Shown here in pieces: positions 1-6,221 of a stretch of DNA of 7,065 nucleotides; position 1 is the first letter of the stretch, and each line of letters begins with the position of its first letter. The DNA comes from Nocardioides sp. (GTDB taxonomy: Bacteria; Actinomycetota; Actinomycetes; Propionibacteriales; Nocardioidaceae): positions 1-7,065 of the forward strand of contig JAKDNC010000189.1 of NCBI GenBank assembly GCA_030452025.1, read 5' to 3'. The translations under genes and the position numbers were made by a program. The notes beneath the pieces were generated by a model. That model saw nothing but the letters and a program-made list of their open reading frames with translations, made no database searches and was not told the origin of the DNA.

Positions 1-1756
1 TCAGTGACCCCGGCGGCAGCCAGTCCGCGCCCAGCAGGGCCGCCACGTCCGCCAACCCGGAGGTGTCTCCACCGACCGTGTCGGAGGCTGCCGCGATTCG
101 CTCGACCATGACTCGACCAACGCGTTCCTCGACCGTCTTCTCGGCCCACGCGATTTGCCACGGAGACACCTGGCCGTCGCGGTGCGTCCGGCCCGTCACC
201 TGGCGCCCAGCGATCCCCGAGAACCGGGCCTGGTGGAACACCCCAACCCGTGGGTCGGTGGACGCGACCACACCACCGGACAGGGTCTCACCCGCATGCA
301 GGCTGATCGAGGCGGTCACGGTGAACACGCACACGGACGCTTGTCCGGTCTGGAACCGCATCCGCTCGGCTTCTGTGTCGAACCGGCCCTGTCCATACAG
401 GCGGGCAACGTCGAGGCCGGCGTCCTGGAGACGTTCGGTGATCGGGTCGGCCGCGGTCTCCACGAACTCCACCGAGCACGCCACCTGGCGCCCCGCCTCC
501 ACCTGCTGCGCGATCCAATCGACGGTCGAGTCGACCCGGATCAGTCCCGCCTTCTGCCGGAACCGCAGCAGTGCGGCCCGGCCGCGGGCGGTGTTCTGCC
601 CGCGGCGGGCCAGCCCCATCTCGCGTTGGAACTCGCCCCATTCGCTGTCGTAGGCAGCCGCTTCGGGGGCAGTGAGGGTGACCGGCATCCCCGAGATCGG
701 GACCGGCCCCCACGGGGCGGGCCGGTGGATCATGCCCGGAGGGTCAGCGTCGGACAGCCACCCGCGGACGCGATGCAAATCTCGAGCTCGGGTGGCCGGG
801 TCGTCGGTCCAGGTGTGCCCGTAGCGGCCCTTCTCGATGGTGATGCCTTCCCTGGTCAGGGCCGCAGCGAACGCCTTGAGCCGCTCGTCCTTCTTCGCCC
901 GGTACCACTCAGTGATCGGCTGCGCGTGATGTTGGGCGTAGGCGGGGATCAGGTAGGGCAACTCCAATGGGCTCCCACCGGGGGTGGCGGTCGCGTGGAT
1001 CACGAACGGTGCCTTGCTGGGCGGCCGGTTGAAGCCGGACACCTTCACCCAGTGCTGCCAGCGTTTCGTGGTGGTCCGCCGCAACGCGTGCGCTTCGTCT
1101 GCGATGACGATGTCCCAGTCCCAGGCGTTCACTTTCGCCAGCCGGTCCCAGGTGGTCACTACCCACTCCATGCCTCCGTCGCCGACGGCGGCGATGGTGC
1201 GGCACCAGTGACCGATGGTGATGGCGGCGGGGCGGTCAGCGACCACCAGTACCCTCCGGGCGTCCCGCAGCTTTCCGACCGCCCGGGCGCCGAGGATCGC
1301 CGAGATGGTCTTCCCCACCCCCGGTTCGTCGGCGAGCAGGAACATGCGTCCCCCCGCGGCAGCTTTCAAGGTGATTGCCCTGGCTGCCTCCACCTGGTTG
1401 GGGCGGGGTCGCATCTGCCCGTTCGCGGTCGGTGGCGGTGCCGGGCAGTCGGGGTTCAGCTGGTTCTCGATAAACCTTCCCAGCGTGTAGGGGCCGGGCC
1501 GGTAGGTGGACATCTGGTCGGACAGTCGTTCCCCGACGTACAGGTGCGCTTTCGCATTCGGGTGCCACCTGACCCCGGGGATTCGGACGAGACCTTCCGG
1601 ATCGTAGGGAATGTCGAGCACCCACACCCGTTCGCCTGGTCCTGGCTGGGGTAGCGGTTTGTCGGCCGGCTTCCGGCTGCGGGGGGTCGTGCTCGTCCGG
1701 CGCCGGCTGCTGGTCGAGCTGCGGCGTGTCGCGGTGCTGCGGCGCTGGCGGGTCAC
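1..1756 (-). CDS. SNF2-family DEAD/DEAH-box helicase (3' end beyond left edge)
   Basis: An open frame of at least 585 codons runs from a GTG at 1756 to the left edge without a stop, so the C-terminus is missing. Numbering from that GTG: residues 2-42 are an Arg/Ser/Thr/Pro-rich basic tail. Residues 44-75 (VWVLDIPYDPEGLVRIPGVRW and on) resemble the small N-terminal domain in front of many phage and SMARCAL1-like SNF2 helicases. Walker A is DEPGVGKT (143-150), the DEAH box is 220-223, motif III is ATATP (255-259), and motif VI is GRTHRDGQ (522-529), with the usual second RecA lobe before it. SNF2 proteins are ATP-driven translocases on double-stranded DNA that remodel or anneal DNA structures or strip proteins. 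The gene lies 92 nt downstream of the VWA gene with no obvious own promoter, so it is probably in the same operon. The GTG has no good ribosome site; see the alternative CTG start. The family is secure, the biological role is not. Confidence 0.88.
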   Translation of the reverse strand, partial: MTRQRRSTATRRSSTSSRRRTSTTPRSRKPADKPLPQPGPGERVWVLDIPYDPEGLVRIPGVRWHPNAKAHLYVGERLSDQMSTYRPGPYTLGRFIENQLNPDCPAPPPTANGQMRPRPNQVEAARAITLKAAAGGRMFLLADEPGVGKTISAILGARAVGKLRDARRVLVVADRPAAITIGHWCRTIAAVGDGGMEWVVTTWDRLAKVNAWDWDIVIADEAHALRRTTTKRWQHWVKVSGFNRPPSKAPFVIHATATPGGSPLELPYLIPAYAQHHAQPITEWYRAKKDERLKAFAAALTREGITIEKGRYGHTWTDDPATRARDLHRVRGWLSDADPPGMIHRPAPWGPVPISGMPVTLTAPEAAAYDSEWGEFQREMGLARRGQNTARGRAALLRFRQKAGLIRVDSTVDWIAQQVEAGRQVACSVEFVETAADPITERLQDAGLDVARLYGQGRFDTEAERMRFQTGQASVCVFTVTASISLHAGETLSGGVVASTDPRVGVFHQARFSGIAGRQVTGRTHRDGQVSPWQIAWAEKTVEERVGRVMVERIAAASDTVGGDTSGLADVAALLGADWLPPGSL

Positions 1757-1783
1757 GTGAAGGAACGTACCGCGGCAAAGGAT

Positions 1784-1798
1784 CAGGTCCCGCCCTCC
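1784..1798 (-). promoter_or_regulatory. Purine-rich ribosome site upstream of a possible CTG start of the helicase
   Basis: On the minus strand GGAGGG (1798-1793) is the best Shine-Dalgarno match before the helicase. It sits 6 nt from an in-frame CTG (1786-1784) but about 36 nt from the GTG at 1756, which itself has none. An in-frame TAG lies just upstream of this site, limiting how far the frame can extend. Translation may therefore start at CTG 1786, adding 10 residues, or at GTG 1756. Starts at GTG 1627 or 1621, directly before the recognisable domain, are also possible. Confidence 0.35.
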
Positions 1799-1848
1799 CG
1801 CCTACGTGCTTTCCAAGGCAGGGGCCGGGCGCCCTGGTGCTGAGGGGG

Positions 1849-3855
1849 TCAGGCCGAGGCCAGCAGGTCGGCCAGTGCCTTGCCCACGGTCTCCCCGAAG
1901 GCGGCCGGATCGCTGAGCACCAGGTTGGTGGCGCTTGGGTGCACCCGCGGGTCCTCCCACGGCGTCACCCACAGCACCTTCACTCCGGTGCGGGTAAGCC
2001 GCTGCACTTCGCCGTTGATCTTCGGGTAGGTCTCGCGCAAGTCGCCGTCGGTGACGACCACGACGGCGCGGGCTCCGTCGCGTTCGGAGGTCAGGTGCAG
2101 GGCGCCGTCGAGGGCCCGCAGCGACAGTGCGCAGCCCGCGGAGCCTCCACCGCATTTGGCTTCCTGGACGCGTGGGGGATTCTGTCCCGGGTGCAGGGTG
2201 GGCGCCACGTCGCTGTTCCATGCGACGGCGGCGGTGGTGCCGGCCATGTGGGAGACGGCCTGCGCGACCGCCCACGCCAGGTCGGCGGTCACTTCTTGCC
2301 AAGTGCCCATCGAACCGGAGACGTCGCCGGAGAATCCGACCGTCAACGGTGGCTGTGCTGCTTCGCGGCGGCGGGTCTGCTTCCACGGCTGTGCGGTGAT
2401 CTTGGCGCGGGCTGCCTTTTGGGCGTCGCGGCGCATCATTTCGCCCATCTTCATCCGGCCGGGGGGCGCGGCGGCGGGGGTCCTGGTGCGCGTGACGGCC
2501 CGGAACTGTGCCCGTCGCAGTGCCCACGTGAGGCGTCGCGCCTGCTCCTGCAGTCCTGCGCCGGGGGCGCGTTCCATGATCCTGATCGGGGCGGTGCCGT
2601 GGCCGAAGCCGCGCTGGTAGGCAGCCTGGGTGACGCCCCGGGCATGTTCCCTTTCGGCCTCGCCCGGGTCGTTGGGGGGCGGGGGGAATGCTGCGGCCTT
2701 CGCCTTCCGGTCCGCGTCGTCGGCCACCTGAGCGGCAGTGTCGCGGACCGCATCGGTCATGGCCGGGGCGTCCTCGTCCTGGTCGCCTTCCCCACCACCG
2801 TTGTCGTCGGTGTCGTCGGTCCAGGGGTCGGTGTCGTCGGGGAGGTCGCCTCCGGTCCATGAGCCGCACGGCAACCGCTCCGCCTCCCCCTCGCTGGGGT
2901 CGTCACCGGTGTTGCTGGGGTCACCGTCCTGCTCCCCCGCGTCGCCGGTCTGGTCGGAACCGTCCGACTCGCCGCCGTCGCTGCCGTCCTGGTCGCTGCC
3001 GATGCGGTGGTCCAGCATCCCGCCTTCGCCTTCCCAGCGGGCCACTTCCTCGTCCACCGGTTCCGGATCCGGCGCCGCAGGGGGCTGTTCCAGCGCCAGC
3101 GCCGCCAACCGCTGCCCCAGCCGCAGCAGGGTCGCGGTGTCGCCGTCGGAGGCGGCGACCGCCTCACGCAGCACCGTCTCCGCCGCCGCCAGCACGTCGG
3201 AGCCAAGCACGTTCCTGACTTCCTCGCGCAAGGTCGCGGTCTCCTGCCGGTCCAGCACACCGGCCTCCACGCGGCCCAGGAACAGCACGGCGCTGCGCAG
3301 TGCCTGACTGCGCGTCGTCGGCGTCTCGCCTCTCGGCAGCGACAGGGCCCCGTCGGAGCACAACTGGATCGCGGAGGCACGCAACCACACGCGATCGGCG
3401 GCACGACGGGCTACGAGACGGCCCTCGATGCGGGGTTCCTCCAAGAGCACCGCCCAGCGGCGTGCAGCCGGGTCGCTTCCCTTGTCGAACGTTAGCCTCG
3501 TGTGTGCGGCGTGAGCCGCCTCGTGGCAGGCGGCTCCGACCATCTGCGGGTGCCGAGCCCGGTCCAGTCCGTCGTTCGGGTCAACGGTCGCCGGATCGAC
3601 ACTCATGTCCCAAATCTTGGTGGCGGTAAACCGAACCTCCGCCAACGCCGGGATGAAGCAGGCGATCGGGTGGGGCCGCTTCTCCTGCTCGTCGTCGGGG
3701 CGGGTGTCGGGAGCCACGTGGGCGATCAGGTCCGTGCGGCCCGACACGGTGCTGACAAACCGGCCAAACCGCGACGACACTCCTAGCCATGAGTCGTGGG
3801 CCGGGTTCTCCCACGGGGAGGCCTGCTCGGTGTCTACTTCGGCGATCGTGGTCAT
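1849..3855 (-). CDS. VWA-domain protein with N-terminal HExxH metallopeptidase-like motif (CobT/DUF2201-like)
   Basis: This 668-aa protein starts at ATG 3855 (MTTIAEVDTEQ), behind AGGGAG with 8 nt spacing. A GTG at 3897 is in frame but lies inside the predicted promoter/leader, so it is rejected. Residues 111-115 are HEAAH, followed at 139-144 by EEPRIE; an HExxH plus a downstream acidic helix is the pattern of zinc metallopeptidase-like domains found ahead of VWA domains in the CobT and DUF2201 families. Residues about 283-366 are a highly acidic Asp/Gly/Ser/Glu linker with few hydrophobics, as in CobT. The C-terminal VWA domain carries the MIDAS motif DVSGSM (511-516), GGGSAG (569-574, Ser where Thr is usual) and TDGD (602-605), so metal binding looks intact. 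VWA proteins of this type dock on MoxR/CobS AAA+ rings through MIDAS, and such an ATPase is encoded divergently next door. The HExxH site suggests peptidase activity, but that is inferred. The helicase follows downstream on the same strand. Confidence 0.9.
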   Translation of the reverse strand: MTTIAEVDTEQASPWENPAHDSWLGVSSRFGRFVSTVSGRTDLIAHVAPDTRPDDEQEKRPHPIACFIPALAEVRFTATKIWDMSVDPATVDPNDGLDRARHPQMVGAACHEAAHAAHTRLTFDKGSDPAARRWAVLLEEPRIEGRLVARRAADRVWLRASAIQLCSDGALSLPRGETPTTRSQALRSAVLFLGRVEAGVLDRQETATLREEVRNVLGSDVLAAAETVLREAVAASDGDTATLLRLGQRLAALALEQPPAAPDPEPVDEEVARWEGEGGMLDHRIGSDQDGSDGGESDGSDQTGDAGEQDGDPSNTGDDPSEGEAERLPCGSWTGGDLPDDTDPWTDDTDDNGGGEGDQDEDAPAMTDAVRDTAAQVADDADRKAKAAAFPPPPNDPGEAEREHARGVTQAAYQRGFGHGTAPIRIMERAPGAGLQEQARRLTWALRRAQFRAVTRTRTPAAAPPGRMKMGEMMRRDAQKAARAKITAQPWKQTRRREAAQPPLTVGFSGDVSGSMGTWQEVTADLAWAVAQAVSHMAGTTAAVAWNSDVAPTLHPGQNPPRVQEAKCGGGSAGCALSLRALDGALHLTSERDGARAVVVVTDGDLRETYPKINGEVQRLTRTGVKVLWVTPWEDPRVHPSATNLVLSDPAAFGETVGKALADLLASA

Positions 3856-3870
3856 GGGTGCTGCTCCCTG

Positions 3871-3938
3871 CTGTGCGTGGTGTTGCTCCGACACCACACA
3901 CGCTAGGGCCGGGCACCGACGCTCGCTAGACGGGTTCT
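3871..3938 (-). promoter_or_regulatory. Promoter and 5' leader of the VWA gene
   Basis: Reading on the minus strand: a 23-nt block (3938-3916) identical to the one before the AAA+ gene, a variable 9-nt gap, then CTAGCGT containing a -10-like TAGCGT (3905-3900), exactly 7 nt, then GTCGGAGCAAC (3892-3882) running into a 22-nt block (3892-3871) also identical in the AAA+ leader. TAGCGA (3928-3923) sits 17 nt upstream of the -10 box, in the -35 position, but does not match a known -35 consensus. The predicted start is near 3892, giving a leader of about 37 nt. The sequence GTGGTGT-7 nt-ACACCAC around the start is a perfect 7-bp dyad. The promoter call is inferred from conservation and spacing. 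Confidence 0.65.
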
Positions 3939-4116
3939 CCCGACCCGTGCGCCACCCACGTAGAGCCTTCAGTCACGGGTTCCCCGCTGGCCTTGCTGGG
4001 TGAGCTCAGAAGCGACAGGCGGACAATCGGCCGACGGGCAGCCGAGTGCCAGGACTCCTCTGAAGGGTTTCCGTTGCGGCGCTGTCGGCCCTTTGAATCG
4101 GACTCAACCTGCGTTG

Positions 4117-4126
4117 ACGACGTCGT
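4117..4126. promoter_or_regulatory. Palindrome ACGACGTCGT, possible operator
   Basis: This is a perfect 10-bp palindrome in the divergent control region, 12 bp upstream of the 23-bp element of the AAA+ promoter. Palindromes of this size occur by chance in GC-rich DNA. Its position between two paired promoters is the only reason to list it. Confidence 0.25.
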
Positions 4127-4138
4127 GCCATGGCCCGA

Positions 4139-4206
4139 AGAACCCGTCTAGCGAGCGTCGGCGGCTGCCTCTAGCGTTGTGGTTGTCGGAGCAACACCAC
4201 GCACAG
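4139..4206 (+). promoter_or_regulatory. Promoter and 5' leader of the AAA+ gene
   Basis: The 23-nt element at 4139-4161 is identical to the minus-strand copy at 3938-3916. After 9 variable nt comes CTAGCGT with the -10-like TAGCGT at 4172-4177, then TGTGGTT, then the 22-nt identical block 4185-4206 beginning GTCGGAGCAAC. The two modules align without a gap over the whole stretch. TAGCGA (4149-4154) lies 17 nt upstream of the -10 box. The predicted start is near G4185, giving a leader of about 45 nt that ends with AGGGAGAAG (4213-4221) before ATG 4230. The TANNNT -10 form and the 7-nt distance to the start fit actinobacterial housekeeping promoters. Confidence 0.65.
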
Positions 4207-4229
4207 TCGTTCAGGGAGAAGCAACCACA

Positions 4230-5498
4230 ATGATCGTCCTCGGATACGTGATCCAAAACTTGTCGTCACCCACGGAGAAGATTCATTCGGCGTACGCCCT
4301 CGATGCCGGTCAGTACGTGGTTTCCCACGGCCCCGCCAGCAGCGCCGGCACCACCCGCCCCACGCCGATGAACACCATGGAAGCGGCCCGCAAGGTCGCC
4401 AGCATCATGGCCACCAAGCAGAGCGAGGGGTACGACCGCATCGTCGTGCCACTAGTCATGGCCGAACTGCCCGACGGCACCACCCACCGCAACCTGCGGC
4501 AGGCAGTCACCGACGCCCACGCCTCCGGGCTCACCACCGAGTTCACCTTCCCCGAGTCGGCAGTAGAGCAGTTCCTCGCCGCCGTCTCGAACCAGTCGCC
4601 CGCCCAGCCGGACCCGGTCACGATCGGCACCGCCGCCCGTGTCGAGGACCGCGACAACGCCCTCACGCTCCCCGACGGGGAAGCCCTGGTCCGCCCCAAC
4701 GGCGAGACCTACCTGCCCCGTGACCTCGGCGGCCACACTGACGTAGCCGCGCTGCGCGCACTGCGCCCCGCCGACCTGTACCCGCTGCTCGCCGGGGAAC
4801 CTGGAACCGGGAAGACAGCGCTCGCGGATGCGTCGTTCCCCGACCTGATCATGATGCAGTGCCACGGCGATATGACCGTGTCCTCACTGGTCGGAACGCA
4901 CCTTCCCACCCCCGACGGCGGCTGGGTCTGGCACGACGGGCCGCTGACCCGCTCCATGCGGGAAGGCCGTCCGTTATGCCTCGACGAGGTCGACAAGATG
5001 CCCGACGAGGTTTCCTCGGTGCTGCACGCGGCCATGGATGGGCGCAAGACGCTGCAGATTGACGACCGGCCCGACACGGAGCCAGTAACTGCCGCCGAGG
5101 GATTCTTCGTGATCGCTGCCTACAACCCCGACAGCCTCGGCGGAAAGGGCCTCACCGAGGCGATGCTGTCCCGCTTTACCGTCCAGATCGAAGTCACCAC
5201 CGACTACGCCGCCGCCCGCAGCCTCGGCGTCCCGGGCGACTTCGTCACCATCGCGGAGAACCTGACCACCAAGGCTACCGAGGCCCGCGCTGCCGGGGGC
5301 CGGGGCGTGTGGGCGCCGCAGATGCGTGAACTGCTCGCCGCCAAGCGACTCATCGACGCAGGCCTCGGCGCCACGTTCGCGGCCGGGTCGATGGTTGCGC
5401 AGTGCCCGTGGCCCGAGGACCTTGACGAGGTTCTCACCGTCGCCAGACAGGTGACCGGCACCGAAGTCCAGCCGCTGCGTCTGGGGGCGCAGGTATGA
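4230..5498 (+). CDS. MoxR/CobS-like AAA+ ATPase with WGR-like N-terminal domain
   Basis: This 422-aa protein starts at ATG 4230 (MIVLGYVIQN). The in-frame GTG at 4179 lies upstream of the predicted transcription start, so it is rejected. The AAA+ core shows Walker A GEPGTGKT (189-196), Walker B PLCLDEVDK (248-256), sensor 1 AAYNPDS with Asn299, and SRF with the likely arginine finger Arg315. This is the layout of the AAA_5 group (MoxR, CobS, CbbQ/NorQ), which forms hexameric rings that remodel partners presented by VWA proteins. Residues about 1-70 are extra: IHSAYALDAGQYVVSHG followed by EAARKVASIMATKQSEGYD resembles a WGR fold (small beta-rich domain ending in an A...K...GY helix), although the Trp-Gly-Arg core itself is not kept. 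Residues 120-165 look like a linker. The divergent neighbour is the matching VWA protein, with the same promoter module; the next gene overlaps the stop codon by 4 nt. The ATPase class is secure; the WGR reading is tentative and the substrate unknown. Confidence 0.92.
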   Translation: MIVLGYVIQNLSSPTEKIHSAYALDAGQYVVSHGPASSAGTTRPTPMNTMEAARKVASIMATKQSEGYDRIVVPLVMAELPDGTTHRNLRQAVTDAHASGLTTEFTFPESAVEQFLAAVSNQSPAQPDPVTIGTAARVEDRDNALTLPDGEALVRPNGETYLPRDLGGHTDVAALRALRPADLYPLLAGEPGTGKTALADASFPDLIMMQCHGDMTVSSLVGTHLPTPDGGWVWHDGPLTRSMREGRPLCLDEVDKMPDEVSSVLHAAMDGRKTLQIDDRPDTEPVTAAEGFFVIAAYNPDSLGGKGLTEAMLSRFTVQIEVTTDYAAARSLGVPGDFVTIAENLTTKATEARAAGGRGVWAPQMRELLAAKRLIDAGLGATFAAGSMVAQCPWPEDLDEVLTVARQVTGTEVQPLRLGAQV

Positions 5499-5935
5499 GC
5501 ACCACGCTCCCCCTCATCGACCCGGCCAGCGACGCCGACACCGACGTCACCATTCACGCTCGGCACTGGAACCCGTACCGGCACCACGACTTCGACGTGG
5601 TGGCAGTCAGGTTCCCCCGGGAGCTTGATGACGACGAAGCCGACACCGCTGCAGGTCTGTTCGGTTACTCGTGGGCCCAGCACGGCGCCGCCCGCCACAC
5701 CGGCGACATCGGGGATCAGCCGATCGTGTGGCTCGACCTGACCACCATGGTGGTGTCGGCTCCCATGAGCCGGCGTCCGGAGAAGACCCGCACCAGGGCC
5801 CAAGCCACCGCCGACCTGTTCGGGGACTTCCTTGCCTACCTCACCGAAGGGTCGCCTGTGCGCAAGACCGGGGACCGTCTCGTTAACCCACTCGCCAACG
5901 TCGACCCGGGGCAGGTGGAACTGTTCATCGCCTAG
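5495..5935 (+). CDS. Hypothetical acidic protein coupled to the AAA+ ATPase
   Basis: This 146-aa protein starts at ATG 5495 in an ATGA overlap with the ATPase stop, so it is very likely translated from the same mRNA by coupling; GGGGGCGCAGG just upstream can serve as ribosome site. I do not recognise the family. It is rich in Asp/Glu in its first half (PRELDDDEADTAAGL near 41-55), has aromatic clusters (HARHWNPYRHHDFDVVAV) and a central strand-like IVWLDLTTMVVSAP, and shows no signal peptide, membrane helix or cysteine motif. The predicted fold is mixed alpha/beta and cytoplasmic. Its position suggests a small partner or adaptor of the ATPase, which is inference from context only. A hairpin follows its stop within 10 nt. 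Confidence 0.82.
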   Translation: MSTTLPLIDPASDADTDVTIHARHWNPYRHHDFDVVAVRFPRELDDDEADTAAGLFGYSWAQHGAARHTGDIGDQPIVWLDLTTMVVSAPMSRRPEKTRTRAQATADLFGDFLAYLTEGSPVRKTGDRLVNPLANVDPGQVELFIA

Positions 5936-5943
5936 AGCACATC

Positions 5944-5980
5944 GTGTCGGCGGCTCTCGTGCCCCCGAGCCGACCGACAC
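5944..5980 (+). terminator. Strong hairpin after the ATPase operon
   Basis: GTGTCGG-CGGCTC pairs with GAGCCG-a-CCGACAC: 13 base pairs with one bulged A and a 10-nt loop (5957-5966), starting 9 nt after the stop of the 146-aa gene. There is no T-run afterwards. Actinobacterial terminators often lack a U-tract, so this is the likely end of the 4185-5935 transcript, but it could also be an RNA-stabilising 3' structure. Confidence 0.5.
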
Positions 5981-6027
5981 CCCAGGGCGCCTGGCCCTCC
6001 CTGTTAGGCCCTTGGGTTCCCCGGCAT

Positions 6028-6117
6028 CAGGGGGCCAACCACACGACGACGGAGAGCCTGGAGGCAACCGACAGCCCCGGCCCTCCGCCGTCGTGCTCAC
6101 TCACCAGGTGCCCCCTG
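6028..6117. repeat. Nested inverted repeat (8-bp outer stem, 17-bp inner stem)
   Basis: The inner arms 6042-6058 and 6079-6095 pair at 15 of 17 positions around a 20-nt loop. The outer arms CAGGGGGC (6028-6035) and GCCCCCTG (6110-6117) pair perfectly. The two inner mismatches (6049/6088 and 6055/6082) are both A opposite C on the plus strand, which become U-G wobbles in a minus-strand RNA, so the fold is unbroken only in minus-strand RNA. No U-tract follows on either strand. Function is not known. Confidence 0.55.
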
Positions 6118-6221
6118 GAGAGGGAATGACGGACAGGTCCCGCGGCCCCCAGCTGGTGGCTGCCTCGGGTCGAGGTTGCCGCGCGAGAAAAGGGGGGGAT
6201 GGCAGACCACACGAACATCCG

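Larger units (their letters stand above)
3856..4229. promoter_or_regulatory. Divergent control region between the VWA and AAA+ genes
   Basis: These 374 bp hold no convincing gene. Each end carries a near-identical promoter/leader module pointing outward, listed separately. Between the two 23-bp upstream elements lie 200 bp containing a perfect 10-bp palindrome ACGACGTCGT (4117-4126), a palindrome TCGGCCGA (4027-4034), a third copy of ACGGGTTC (3975-3982, same orientation as the minus-strand module) and a small inverted repeat ACGGGT/ACCCGT (3930-3948). These are candidate operators. No regulator gene is encoded in the window. Confidence 0.75.
5936..6221. other. Structured intergenic region without a convincing gene
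   Basis: No reading frame here looks coding: the short open frames give low-complexity Pro/Ser-rich products with no conserved pattern. It contains a strong hairpin just after the upstream gene (5944-5980), a small palindrome CCAGGGCGCCTGG (5982-5994), a nested long inverted repeat (6028-6117), the palindrome CCAGCTGG (6149-6156) and an A4G7 run (6188-6198). The next promoter begins at 6222. Dense dyad symmetry could mark termination, a small RNA, a single-strand origin or a protein-binding site. Confidence 0.6.

Noticed and set aside
155..1654. A 499-codon plus-strand open frame antisense to the helicase
   Set aside because: It is in codon register with the helicase on the other strand and lacks any domain, while the minus frame shows ordered SNF2 motifs. 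Long antisense frames are expected in GC-rich DNA.
1819..1836. CAGGG/CCCTG hairpin after the VWA gene as a terminator
   Set aside because: Only 5 bp with an 8-nt loop and no T-run; the helicase has no visible promoter, so read-through is more likely.
1726..2869. Long open frames on both strands over the 3' half of the VWA gene (378 and 355 codons)
   Set aside because: Their products are Arg/Pro/Gly-rich with no motif; the VWA frame carries the MIDAS motif and coherent protein sequence across the same DNA.
3856..3897. GTG start at 3897 for the VWA protein
   Set aside because: It lies at or above the predicted transcription start and would translate the conserved leader; ATG 3855 has a proper AGGGAG site.
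4114..4119. TTGACG as a -35 box
   Set aside because: No TANNNT box lies 16-19 nt downstream, and it is over 50 nt from the conserved -10 box.
4179..4229. GTG start at 4179 for the AAA+ protein
   Set aside because: It is between the -10 box and the predicted start of transcription and would translate the conserved leader; ATG 4230 follows AGGGAGAAG.
4000..4233. Small plus-strand open frame in the divergent region
   Set aside because: It runs through the promoter and leader of the AAA+ gene and has no ribosome site or conserved pattern.
1849..5498. Assignment of the pair as cobalamin genes cobT and cobS
   Set aside because: The resemblance is to the general AAA+/VWA architecture only; there are no cobalamin genes nearby, the organisation is divergent, and the ATPase has an extra N-terminal domain.
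6055..6100. Riboswitch-like GGCAACCGACAGCCCC segment
   Set aside because: The short GGCAACC piece recalls SAM-type riboswitches, but the rest of the consensus is absent and no metabolic gene follows.
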